From JAGPIS01 sp964635545 (GTDB lineage: Bacteria; Bacteroidota; Bacteroidia; Bacteroidales; Marinilabiliaceae): a stretch of 27,422 nucleotides of DNA. Within the stretch, counting starts at the first letter, position 1. Every line of letters starts with the position of its first letter. Of this stretch, positions 16,762 to 24,928 are shown piece by piece. The translations under genes were made by a program, and so were the position numbers. The stretch covers positions 1 to 27,422 of the forward strand of contig CAZWOA010000040.1 of NCBI GenBank assembly GCA_964635545.1, read 5' to 3'. Under the pieces are notes generated by a model that ran no database searches, was not told the DNA's origin, and saw only the letters and a list, made by a program, of their open reading frames with translations.

Positions 16762-17607
16762 TTACGATTTATATGTCACGTTATCTATTAATCTAACATC
16801 CCCTGCATAAACAGTGATACACCCGGTTATTTCGCCGGTCTCATCCCAGTTATTGACAGGCTGTAACGTATTGCTGTCAACAATTTCAAAGTACTCTACC
16901 TCTAAACCGTCAACCATGTTAATTTGTTCAATCACATAATTTTTCAGGTCGTCCACACTTTTTTGCGCCGCTAAGTTAACAGATTCAAACAAAGTAGCTG
17001 CAATAACAGGTACTTTTTTTCTCATTTCGGGGGTAAGCAGTGTATTTCTTGAGCTTAATGCCAATCCGTCACTCTCCCTCACTATAGGACATCCAACAAT
17101 TTCTATGCCACTCATCATATCTCTTGTCATTCTTCTGATGATCGCCAATTGTTGAAAATCTTTAGCACCAAAAAATGCCTTATCAGGATTAACGATGCTG
17201 AATAACCGGCTCACCACTTGCGCCACACCATTGAAGTGACCCGGACGGTGCTTGCCTTCCATCACTTTGTCAAGATTTCCGAAGTCGAATACACGTGTGT
17301 CTTTTTCGGGATACACCTCGGCTACTGAGGGCGCAAACAGAGCACTGCAAGCGGTGTTACTAAGCAGTTTTGCATCATTTTCGAGTGTGCGGGGATAGCT
17401 TTTCAGGTCATCAGGGTTATTGAACTGCGTAGGATTTACAAATACGCTAACAATAACCACATCGCACCGGTTGCCAGCCTCTTTCACCAGCGATAGGTGT
17501 CCGGCATGTAGCGCGCCCATTGTGGGCACGAAGCCGATTGTGAGATTCCGGCTCTTCACCGACTCCACATAGTTAGTCAAATCACTGACTGTATTGAATA
17601 TTTCCAT
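16762..17607 (-). CDS. panC: pantothenate synthetase
   Basis: Joins pantoate and beta-alanine using ATP, giving pantothenate. The nucleotidyltransferase fold is plain: FVPTMGALHAGHLSLV with its HxGH motif, VSVFVNPTQFNNPDDLKSYPRT, EGKHRPGHFNGVAQVV, FGAKDFQQLAIIRRM and ESDGLALSSRN. The reading frame is open up to 17760, but I chose the ATG at 17607 (MEIFNTVSDL, 281 residues). The upstream 51 codons encode a Phe/Leu/Lys-rich stretch unlike the family, and a TACCTTTG promoter element (17694-17701) falls inside that extension. It is the first gene of panC-panD. Confidence 0.95.
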   Translation of the reverse strand: MEIFNTVSDLTNYVESVKSRNLTIGFVPTMGALHAGHLSLVKEAGNRCDVVIVSVFVNPTQFNNPDDLKSYPRTLENDAKLLSNTACSALFAPSVAEVYPEKDTRVFDFGNLDKVMEGKHRPGHFNGVAQVVSRLFSIVNPDKAFFGAKDFQQLAIIRRMTRDMMSGIEIVGCPIVRESDGLALSSRNTLLTPEMRKKVPVIAATLFESVNLAAQKSVDDLKNYVIEQINMVDGLEVEYFEIVDSNTLQPVNNWDETGEITGCITVYAGDVRLIDNVTYKS

Positions 17608-17693
17608 TTCAGATATAAACGAAACACAATAAAAATATAGCAAATAGCAGTCCAAAAACCATTTACTATCGCCATACATTTTAAAAAACTTGG

Positions 17694-17701
17694 CAAAGGT
17701 A
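17694..17701 (-). promoter_or_regulatory. candidate -7 element for panC-panD
   Basis: The minus strand reads TACCTTTG, an exact TAnnTTTG match, predicting a leader of about 80 bases before the panC ATG at 17607. No TTTG is seen at the -33 position. It lies in the 291-base region (17608-17898) between panC and the divergent GH3 gene, which otherwise shows only a second -7 candidate facing right. Confidence 0.4.
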
Positions 17702-17841
17702 ATAATAAATAAAAGTAGAGAGGAAGTTTTTTTGCTGAAAAACATCGAAAAATCATCCATCTACGAAACTATTATTGTATCTTCGATAACTAACCCCACA
17801 ACCTTAACCCAATATTTCAATTTTCGTGAAAGTTTGGGGCT

Positions 17842-17849
17842 TAACTTTG
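17842..17849 (+). promoter_or_regulatory. candidate -7 element for the GH3 gene
   Basis: TAACTTTG matches TAnnTTTG exactly and would give a leader of about 43 bases before the GH3 start codon. The -33 region has a T-run (17821-17824) at 17-base spacing instead of a clean TTTG. Confidence 0.4.
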
Positions 17850-17898
17850 CTATATAGTTACACTTTTTACAGTAAAAAACCATTTACATAATATAGAA

Positions 17899-20388
17899 AT
17901 GAGAAAATTAACACTATTAATTGCCTTAACATTGGCAATACTGGGCACCAATGCACAGCACAATACTGTGAAGCCTGCTATACAGCAGGACAAAAAGATT
18001 GAAGAAAAAATAGAAGCCTTACTGAGAAAAATGACACTCGACGAAAAAGTGGGGCAAATGACCGAACTGACGATCGACGTACTTCAGAAACGCACTAATC
18101 CTTTTGAAGGCCAATCGTTAGAGACAATCACACCTACCGACCTAAAGAGAATATTACGTAACTACAAGCTAGACAAAGAGTTCAAAGTAGGCAAAGAGTT
18201 ACCATCTAGGGAGGATATGCTAAAGATTTATAGCCGTATTAACGATATTGAGCAAGCAAAAGGTTTCCATCTCGATGAAGAGAAGCTGAAAACAGTAATT
18301 GGACAATACAAGGTAGGCTCAATCCTTAACGTACCCAACGGAGTAGCCCAAACACCGGAAAAATGGCAAGAGATAATAAAGCGTATCCAAGAGGTATCTA
18401 TGAAAGAGATAGGCATACCTTGCATCTATGGCGTTGATCAAATACATGGCACCACTTATACACTTGGCGGTACTTTTTTCCCACAAAGCATAAATATGGC
18501 TGCAGCCTTCAATCGTGAACTTACCAGAGAAGGTGCACGTATATCGGCCTACGAAACAAAAGCCGGCAGCATACCATGGACCTACGCACCCGTAACCGAT
18601 TTAGGACGAGACCCACGCTGGTCGCGTATGTGGGAGAGCTATGGTGAGGATGCTTATATTAATGCAGAGATGGGCCGAGAGTCGGTAATCGGTTTTCAAG
18701 GAGCAGACCCCAATAACATAGGCATTAACCACATAGCAGCTTGTATGAAGCACTACATGGGCTATGGCGTACCGGTATCGGGCAAGGATCGCACCCCATC
18801 GTCAATCACAGAACAGGATATGCGGGAGAAACACTTTGCTCCTTTCCTGGAAATGGTAAAGGCGGGTGCGCTATCAATAATGGTCAATTCGGGAATTAAC
18901 AACGGCTTGCCGTTTCATGCCAACTACGAACTTCTTACCACATGGTTGAAAGAGGATTTGAATTGGGATGGAATGATAGTTACCGACTGGGCCGACATCA
19001 ACAATCTCTATACACGCGACCGCATCGCAAAAGATAAAAAAGAGGCTATCAAACTGGCAATTAATGCAGGCATAGATATGTCGATGGATCCCTACGACGT
19101 AAATTTTGCAATACTACTTAAAGAGTTGGTTCAGGAAGGAGAGGTGCCAATGAGCCGCATAGATGATGCAGTGCGCAGGGTATTACGGTTAAAATATAGA
19201 CTCAACCTGTTTGAAAAACCATTCTATAACGTTAAAGACTATCCACTGTTTGGCAGTCAAGAGCATGCAGCAGTAGCTCTTAAGGCAGCCGAAGAGTCTC
19301 TTGTATTGCTGAAGAACAATGAAAACATACTGCCGATAACTAAAGGGAAAAAAATTCTTATTACCGGCCCCAATGCCAACTCAATGCGTACCCTAAATGG
19401 AGGCTGGAGCTACTCTTGGCAAGGCGACAAAGCTGACGAGTATGCTACAGATTACAACACTATTCTCGAAGCATTTGTGAATAAATATGGCAAAGAGAAT
19501 ATTATTTACGAGCCAGGAGTTACATATAAACCAAGTGGACAATGGTATGAAGAGAGTAATCCGGAGATAGAGAAAGCAGTTGCAGCAGCTGCCGGTGCTG
19601 ATTATATAGTGGCAGTGATAGGTGAAAACTCATACTGCGAAACACCCGGAAACTTAACCGATTTAACACAAACCGAAAATCAACGAAACCTTATCAAAGA
19701 GCTGGCCAAAACGGGAAAACCAATTATACTGGTACTCAACCAAGGAAGGCCACGTATCATTGCTGATATAGAACTACTTGCAAAAGCAGTTATCAACATA
19801 ATGCTACCCGGCAACTATGGTGGTGATGCACTTGCAAACCTTATGACAGGAGAAGTTAACTTCAGCGGAAAGATGCCATTCACATATCCAAAGGAGATAA
19901 ACTCACTGATAACATACGATTATAAACCAAGTGAACACATTGGCAAACAGATGGAAGGAGCCTATAACTACGACTCGCAGGTGTCGGTTCAGTGGCCCTT
20001 TGGTTATGGCCTAAGCTACACAACCTTTGAGTACAGCAATTTGAGTGTAAATAAAACTGAATTCACCGCCGAGGATGAATTGGAATTTACTGTAGATATA
20101 AAAAACACAGGAAACACACTGGGTAAAGAGAGCATATTGCTATTCAGTAGCGACCTAGTGGCATCACTCACGCCCGACGTGAGAAGATTAAGAGCCTTTG
20201 ATAAAATAGAGCTTCAGCCGGGCGAAACTAAAACCGTAACACTAAAAATTAAAGGTGAGGATCTGGCCTTTGTGGGTTACGATGGCAAATGGATATTGGA
20301 AAAAGGTGGATTCAACATACAGATTGGAGATAAAACAGTGGAAATAAACTGCTCCACAACCCGTAAATGGAACACACCCAACAGATAA
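17899..20388 (+). CDS. secreted glycoside hydrolase family 3 (beta-glucosidase-like)
   Basis: Hydrolyses beta-linked glucosides or related oligosaccharides, probably in the periplasm. The 829-residue protein has a signal peptide (hydrophobic core, likely cut near TNA|QHN), with no lipobox and no type IX C-terminal sorting domain. The GH3 N-terminal barrel shows GVDQIHGTTYTLGGTFFPQS, VTDLGRDPRWSRMWESYGED and KHYMGYGVPVSGKDRTP. The nucleophile is D363 in VTDWADI. The GH3 C-terminal domain follows (ESLVLLKNNENILPI, QGRPRI, MPFTYP), then WPFGYGLSYTTFEYS and a fibronectin-III-like domain at the end. It is closest to the BglX group by eye; the exact substrate cannot be read. It stands alone between its own promoter and a strong terminator. 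Confidence 0.9.
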   Translation: MRKLTLLIALTLAILGTNAQHNTVKPAIQQDKKIEEKIEALLRKMTLDEKVGQMTELTIDVLQKRTNPFEGQSLETITPTDLKRILRNYKLDKEFKVGKELPSREDMLKIYSRINDIEQAKGFHLDEEKLKTVIGQYKVGSILNVPNGVAQTPEKWQEIIKRIQEVSMKEIGIPCIYGVDQIHGTTYTLGGTFFPQSINMAAAFNRELTREGARISAYETKAGSIPWTYAPVTDLGRDPRWSRMWESYGEDAYINAEMGRESVIGFQGADPNNIGINHIAACMKHYMGYGVPVSGKDRTPSSITEQDMREKHFAPFLEMVKAGALSIMVNSGINNGLPFHANYELLTTWLKEDLNWDGMIVTDWADINNLYTRDRIAKDKKEAIKLAINAGIDMSMDPYDVNFAILLKELVQEGEVPMSRIDDAVRRVLRLKYRLNLFEKPFYNVKDYPLFGSQEHAAVALKAAEESLVLLKNNENILPITKGKKILITGPNANSMRTLNGGWSYSWQGDKADEYATDYNTILEAFVNKYGKENIIYEPGVTYKPSGQWYEESNPEIEKAVAAAAGADYIVAVIGENSYCETPGNLTDLTQTENQRNLIKELAKTGKPIILVLNQGRPRIIADIELLAKAVINIMLPGNYGGDALANLMTGEVNFSGKMPFTYPKEINSLITYDYKPSEHIGKQMEGAYNYDSQVSVQWPFGYGLSYTTFEYSNLSVNKTEFTAEDELEFTVDIKNTGNTLGKESILLFSSDLVASLTPDVRRLRAFDKIELQPGETKTVTLKIKGEDLAFVGYDGKWILEKGGFNIQIGDKTVEINCSTTRKWNTPNR

Positions 20389-20393
20389 CCATC

Positions 20394-20429
20394 AAAAAAG
20401 AGCCCGAATATATTCGGGCTCTTTTTTTT
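20394..20429 (+). terminator. strong intrinsic terminator after the GH3 gene
   Basis: A perfect palindrome centred at 20410/20411 contains GAGCCCGAA pairing with TTCGGGCTC around the loop TATA, with A-run and T-run flanks (eight Ts at 20422-20429). It begins within 6 bases of the GH3 stop codon. The flanking A and T runs would let it work in either direction, but no minus-strand gene ends here. Confidence 0.9.
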
Positions 20430-20466
20430 GAAACATACACATACTCAATCATTAATTTTATTAAGT

Positions 20467-20498
20467 TTTGCAGAGAGCCATATTTTTTAGTACCTTTG
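20467..20498 (+). promoter_or_regulatory. Bacteroidota promoter TTTG-N20-TACCTTTG
   Basis: The -33 box TTTG (20467-20470) and the -7 box TACCTTTG (20491-20498) both match the consensus and are separated by 20 bases, the usual spacing. It is the best promoter in the window. The transcript would start near 20505, about 20 bases before the half-length glycogen-synthase gene, just after the GH3 terminator. Confidence 0.7.
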
Positions 20499-20524
20499 TA
20501 TTCGCTAATTGATGTAAAGGACAC

Positions 20525-21331
20525 ATGGAAAAAACCAGAATACTATTTGTCTCCCAGGAAATTACACCTTACCTGCCGGAGTCGGAAATTGCAAATATTG
20601 GCAGACATCTTCCTCAAGGAATTCAGGAAAGAGGTAAAGAGATAAGAACGTTCATGCCGCGCTATGGTAGCGTTAACGAACGTCGCAACCAACTCCATGA
20701 GGTAATTCGCCTTTCAGGGATGAACCTTATTATAGATGATACCGACCATCCACTTATAATAAAAGTTGCAAGTATATCGGCAGCTCGCATGCAGGTATAT
20801 TTCATTGATAATGAAGACTTCTTCCAACGCAAACACACCATTGCCGATGATGACAATGTAGAGTTTGAGGATAACGACGAGAGAGCAATATTTTTTGCCC
20901 GCGGCGTATTGGAAACAACAAAAAAACTGAGATGGGCACCCGATATTATCCACTGCCAGGGATGGTTCACAGGTTTCATTCCGCTATACATAAAAAAAGC
21001 GATGAATGAAGATCCCCATTTTGCAAACACCAAAGTTGTGTATTCGGTTTATGATGACCAGTTTACATCCGAATGGGATAAAAAAACCAAGGATAAAGCA
21101 GTTATCGACGGCATGAAAAAAACCGACATGAACATGCTTAATCCTGCTAATTACATTAACTTTACCAAGATGGCCATTTCACTATCCGACGGAATTATTC
21201 AAGGAAGCAAGGATATAAACCCAGAGATAATGGAATATATAAAACAGAGTAAAAAACCTTTGCTCGAGTATCAGGACGACGAAAGTTATATTGATGCATA
21301 CAACGAGTTCTACGACAATTTAATAAATTAA
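20525..21331 (+). CDS. half-length glycogen/starch synthase-like protein (GT5 N-terminal domain only)
   Basis: The 268-residue protein matches only the N-terminal half of GT5 glycogen synthases: ILFVSQEITPYL at the start, IRTFMPRYGSVNERR, DIIHCQGWFTGFIPLYIK (the HxHxW-like region), and NYINFTKMAISLSDGI near the end. A full GlgA is about 480 residues with a second Rossmann domain that binds ADP-glucose; that domain is absent, with no following ORF fragment, so this is not a frameshift. The KTGGLAD loop near the N-terminus is also missing; ESEIANIGRHLP stands in its place. It is probably not a synthase by itself. I recall similar short versions being common in Bacteroidota genomes. It heads a tight unit: the next gene starts 16 bases after its stop. 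Confidence 0.75.
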   Translation: MEKTRILFVSQEITPYLPESEIANIGRHLPQGIQERGKEIRTFMPRYGSVNERRNQLHEVIRLSGMNLIIDDTDHPLIIKVASISAARMQVYFIDNEDFFQRKHTIADDDNVEFEDNDERAIFFARGVLETTKKLRWAPDIIHCQGWFTGFIPLYIKKAMNEDPHFANTKVVYSVYDDQFTSEWDKKTKDKAVIDGMKKTDMNMLNPANYINFTKMAISLSDGIIQGSKDINPEIMEYIKQSKKPLLEYQDDESYIDAYNEFYDNLIN

Positions 21332-21347
21332 GCACCGTTATACACTA

Positions 21348-22793
21348 ATGGATCAACAGACAACCAAATCAGGGAGCTTAAAAAAAGGAATCGGGCACCT
21401 GGCATTTCTTTTAATCGGAGCCGTAACACTACTGGCTTCATGCGATGACGAAGGTTCAAACATAGGCGGAAACATTCTACCACAAGAGGAGATTGTTGGT
21501 GTTTATACCTATAACTCGATGCCCATAAGCAGCCAGAACAAAAAAATGGACAAAATTCAATCTGATGATGTTGCATACGCCCTTATAGGACATATGAACG
21601 ACTCTGAATTTGGAAATCTAAAGTCTGACTTCTTCGGAGAACTCACCATAGGCGGCAGTGTGCCCAACGGACAATTCAACCGTTATGACGGCTTCATGGT
21701 TGACTCGGCAATGATATTCCTCAACTTCAAAAAAGATTGGGTTATTGGCGATACTTTAGCTAAGCATAAAGTGAACATATATCAACTGGAGCAGCCACTA
21801 AGCACATACGAGAATTACTTCTCCGATTTTGATATTTCGGGCTACTATAACCCGGCCGAGCCCATAGCACAAGGGGTGCTTAACGCCAAAAATATATTTT
21901 TAAGCGACACCACTTCACGTGCCGACTCAATATGGAATATCAAGGACCGGGAACTTCAGTGGGCATTTAAGCTAAATGACGAAACAGCAAAAAAAATCTT
22001 CGAAATGCCAAAAGAGTCACTTTCCAGCAGAGAGGCATTCAAAGAGGCATTCAATGGTATATATATCACCTCCGAGCTTGAAGACCCATCATCAAAAGGA
22101 TCGTTAATGAGATTTGGCCTGATGGACAAAAAAAGCTACATGAAGCTTTACTACTCATACGAAAGAAAAGATAAGTATGGAAATATAGTAGATACTCTAA
22201 AATATGACTTCTCGTTCTATTTCAACTACGAATCGGTGAGAGCCAATAGATTTACCAATGATAGTGAAGAGATAGATGTGGATAACAATGATACTCAGCA
22301 TCTTTACATTCAGAGTTTGGCAGGAAGCATGGCTACTTTTAAGTTATCAGATGATATTTATAACTGGAAAGACTCGGTTAACAACGAGAATTTCAAAATG
22401 GGTATCAGCACCATCGACCTGATATTCCATATAGATACCGCCCTATCCAAAGTCAAGGAATACACACTTCCTACTACATTGCAAGTAAAACAGATAGATA
22501 GTAAAACGGGCAATTTGGTTGTACCTAAATTCCTTACTACCAGCGGCACTTATGAGCAGGCATTTATTGGAGGCGTCATCAACTACACCAATCTTACTTA
22601 TCATTTCAGATTTGCAAGAGGTTTTCTGGAGAGCGTACTCACCAATGATGACAAAATATTTGAGAACGAATTTTATCTTGTTCCCACTGATATGAAATCT
22701 AACTACCAACGAGTAGTTCTTAATGGAAGTACAGCCACAATCAACGATGAGAAGAGGCTGAAACTGGACATTAAATATGTAAAGTTCCACTAA
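21348..22793 (+). CDS. DUF4270 family lipoprotein
   Basis: No function is known. The 481-residue protein has a lipoprotein signal peptide with lipobox TLLASC (Cys32), and the mature N-terminus CDDEGSNIGGNILPQEEIV is the recognisable start of DUF4270 proteins. The acidic residues right after the cysteine resemble the export signal that sends Bacteroidota lipoproteins to the cell surface. The rest is beta-rich with many aromatic residues (YYSYERKDKYGN, DFSFYFNYESVRANRF) and no enzyme motif. It starts 16 bases after the half-length GT5 gene and is followed by a terminator, so the two probably form one transcript. Family call is by pattern recognition. Confidence 0.75.
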   Translation: MDQQTTKSGSLKKGIGHLAFLLIGAVTLLASCDDEGSNIGGNILPQEEIVGVYTYNSMPISSQNKKMDKIQSDDVAYALIGHMNDSEFGNLKSDFFGELTIGGSVPNGQFNRYDGFMVDSAMIFLNFKKDWVIGDTLAKHKVNIYQLEQPLSTYENYFSDFDISGYYNPAEPIAQGVLNAKNIFLSDTTSRADSIWNIKDRELQWAFKLNDETAKKIFEMPKESLSSREAFKEAFNGIYITSELEDPSSKGSLMRFGLMDKKSYMKLYYSYERKDKYGNIVDTLKYDFSFYFNYESVRANRFTNDSEEIDVDNNDTQHLYIQSLAGSMATFKLSDDIYNWKDSVNNENFKMGISTIDLIFHIDTALSKVKEYTLPTTLQVKQIDSKTGNLVVPKFLTTSGTYEQAFIGGVINYTNLTYHFRFARGFLESVLTNDDKIFENEFYLVPTDMKSNYQRVVLNGSTATINDEKRLKLDIKYVKFH

Positions 22794-22819
22794 ATGATTA
22801 TTTTTAAAGATTATCATAC

Positions 22820-22853
22820 AAAATAGCTGTACCGAAAGTGCGGCTATTTTTTT
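22820..22853 (+). terminator. intrinsic terminator after the DUF4270 gene
   Basis: A 13-bp stem (22820-22832 with 22838-22850) closes on the loop CGAAA and includes two G-U pairs. The T-run continues to 22853. It lies 26 bases after the DUF4270 stop codon and separates it from the DUF4954 gene. Confidence 0.8.
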
Positions 22854-22873
22854 ATTAAATCGAAACTAAAAAT

Positions 22874-22881
22874 TACCTTTA
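22874..22881 (+). promoter_or_regulatory. weak candidate -7 element for DUF4954-glmS
   Basis: TACCTTTA matches TAnnTTTG except the last base. It lies just past the terminator and about 52 bases before the ATG at 22933. The -33 position holds only a T-run. A promoter is expected here because the terminator precedes it. Confidence 0.25.
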
Positions 22882-22932
22882 CTTCTTGTAAAGGTTTTGT
22901 ATGAAAAGCCAATACCCTATACAAACATTTTA

Positions 22933-24894
22933 ATGCCAACATCTATGGAGGAGAGATTACTATCTACAGATGAGATAAGAGAGTTGGAGCGCCAGGGATG
23001 CCACTGCAATGCGTGGGCACAAATATTTGTAGCCGAGCGATTTACGACTGCAAACATACACAACACAACCTTCTCGGGGGAGGTGCATCTGGGAGTTTAC
23101 GACGAAACAATACAGCTAACCGGAAATATGCCCGTGAGAGCCGGCATCTACAATGCTGTTATCCATCAAAGCATCATTGGTAACAACTGTTACATAAAAA
23201 ACATACAGGGTTATATTGCCAATTACCAAATCGGGCACCGCACCATAATACACAACTGCGGAATGATAGTGGCCACCGAGAAGACCACATACGGCCAGGG
23301 TACAATGATAAGTGCCGTTAACGAATCGGGCGGACGCGAGCTGCCAATCTACGACACCATGTCGTCAAATATGGCACATATACTAACCCACTACCGATAT
23401 AAACCACGATTAATTGAGCGGCTTACTGCATTAATCAATCTCTATACCCAGCATAAAATTGCAAAATATGGACGCATCGGCATGAGGGTGAAAATAACCA
23501 ACTGCCAAAGTATAGAAAATGTGCATATCGACTCACACGCTTCTCTATCCGAGGCTACAAAATTATTTAACGGCACCATAAACTCATCGCAACAGTTCCC
23601 AACCCGCATAGGCCCCGGGGTGATTGCAAAGCATTTCATCATAGGAGCAGGCAGCAAAGTTAGTAACGGTGCACACATAAAACGATGTTTCGTAGGTCAG
23701 GCATGTCACATAAGCCACCACTTCTCGGCCGAGAACAGCCTTATATTTGCCAATAGCGAACTACTTAACGGCGAAGGATTATCCATCATGGCAGGCCCAT
23801 TCACCGTGAGTCACCATAAAACATCACTTTTGATTGCCTCTGCATACTCTTTTTTCAACGCGGGTAGCGGCACCAACCAGAGTAACCACCACTATAAGCT
23901 CGGCCCAACACACCAGGCAATACTTGAACGAGGGGTCAAAACTGCATCCAACTGCTATATACTTGAGCCGGCTCACGTAGGAGCCTTCACCATGATAGCA
24001 GGCAGCCATCGCCATCACCCCGATACATCAATGTTTCCATTCTCATATCTGGTTGAAAAAGAAAAAGAGAGTTACCTTCTCATAGGCCAGAATATGAAGA
24101 CGATAGGCATGTTCCGAGATGAGAAAAAGTGGTTTCAACGCGATAACCGCCCCATCGAAGGACGACTCGACAGGCTGGAAGTGGCACCTCTCAATCCGGT
24201 TACCGTAACCCAGATGATTGATGCCATCGACTATCTGTCGGCTCAGGATATAAAGCAGGGAATGATAGATTATAACGGCTGTAAAATTCATAGCGAACGC
24301 ATACCTCAATACATAGCTACATATGCCAAGGCTGTAAATGATTTTCTGTATGAACAGTTATTCCTTTACATTGAAAATCCAACCGATAAAGAGTGGAAAC
24401 CATCCGAATATAAAAATGAATGGTCGGATATAGGCGGTATGATAGCTCCCCAATGGCGCATATCCAAACTGATTTCCCGTATCGAACGTGACCAATTTCA
24501 CTCAATAACCGAAGTGGAAGATGAGCTTACTGCAATATTCGATGAGTATAACAACGACAAACAGAGCTGGGCAATACATATTCTGAAAAACAGATATGGA
24601 ATCAATCCTCAAAATGCAATATCAAACCTTAGCGAATTGGCCAAAGAGTGGCTTGCAATACAAGAAGAATCAATGACTATGCTGCTTAAAGATGCCATGA
24701 AAGAGTACTCCCACACCCTTAGCATAGGCTATGGCATGGATGGAGAAACAGAAGACCACATTGCCGATTTCACTATTATAAAAGGTAATGCCGAGGATAA
24801 TAGTGCCATCAAGCAGTGCCGACGCCATTTTGAGCAACGAATCAACTGGATAAGGCAGTTCATAAAAAAAGTGGAACAACCGGTTGACAATTAA
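22933..24894 (+). CDS. DUF4954 protein, left-handed beta-helix (hexapeptide) type
   Basis: No function is established. The start I choose (ATG 22933, MPTSMEERLL) gives 653 residues; an in-frame TTG at 22897 would add 12 and an ATG at 22945 would drop 4. After a short helical head (STDEIRELERQGCHCNAWAQIFV) comes a long run of hexapeptide-like beta-helix turns (VHLGVYDETIQLTGN, NNCYIKNIQGYIANYQIG, IGPGVIAKHFIIGAGSKVSNG, AHIKRCFVGQACHISHHF), as in nucleotide-sugar pyrophosphorylases and acyltransferases. A helical C-terminal region follows, including SAQDIKQGMIDYNGCKIHSERIPQ. No signal peptide is seen, so it should be cytoplasmic. The next gene, glmS, lies 34 bases downstream with no terminator between, so a role linked to amino-sugar metabolism is possible but unproven. 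Confidence 0.75.
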   Translation: MPTSMEERLLSTDEIRELERQGCHCNAWAQIFVAERFTTANIHNTTFSGEVHLGVYDETIQLTGNMPVRAGIYNAVIHQSIIGNNCYIKNIQGYIANYQIGHRTIIHNCGMIVATEKTTYGQGTMISAVNESGGRELPIYDTMSSNMAHILTHYRYKPRLIERLTALINLYTQHKIAKYGRIGMRVKITNCQSIENVHIDSHASLSEATKLFNGTINSSQQFPTRIGPGVIAKHFIIGAGSKVSNGAHIKRCFVGQACHISHHFSAENSLIFANSELLNGEGLSIMAGPFTVSHHKTSLLIASAYSFFNAGSGTNQSNHHYKLGPTHQAILERGVKTASNCYILEPAHVGAFTMIAGSHRHHPDTSMFPFSYLVEKEKESYLLIGQNMKTIGMFRDEKKWFQRDNRPIEGRLDRLEVAPLNPVTVTQMIDAIDYLSAQDIKQGMIDYNGCKIHSERIPQYIATYAKAVNDFLYEQLFLYIENPTDKEWKPSEYKNEWSDIGGMIAPQWRISKLISRIERDQFHSITEVEDELTAIFDEYNNDKQSWAIHILKNRYGINPQNAISNLSELAKEWLAIQEESMTMLLKDAMKEYSHTLSIGYGMDGETEDHIADFTIIKGNAEDNSAIKQCRRHFEQRINWIRQFIKKVEQPVDN

Positions 24895-24928
24895 AGTATA
24901 TTTACATCATTATCAATAACCTAAACAT

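Noticed and set aside
17608..17760. A 51-residue N-terminal extension of PanC as a membrane anchor
   Set aside because: It is hydrophobic in places, but the family never has it, it overlaps a promoter element, and AT-rich non-coding DNA often reads as Phe/Leu/Lys.
17899..20388. GH3 enzyme as a type IX secretion substrate
   Set aside because: The C-terminus is the end of a fibronectin-III-like domain with no sorting-domain motifs, so only Sec export is supported.
20525..21331. Frameshifted full-length glycogen synthase
   Set aside because: The DUF4270 gene begins 16 bases after the stop, leaving no room for a second GT-B domain in any frame.
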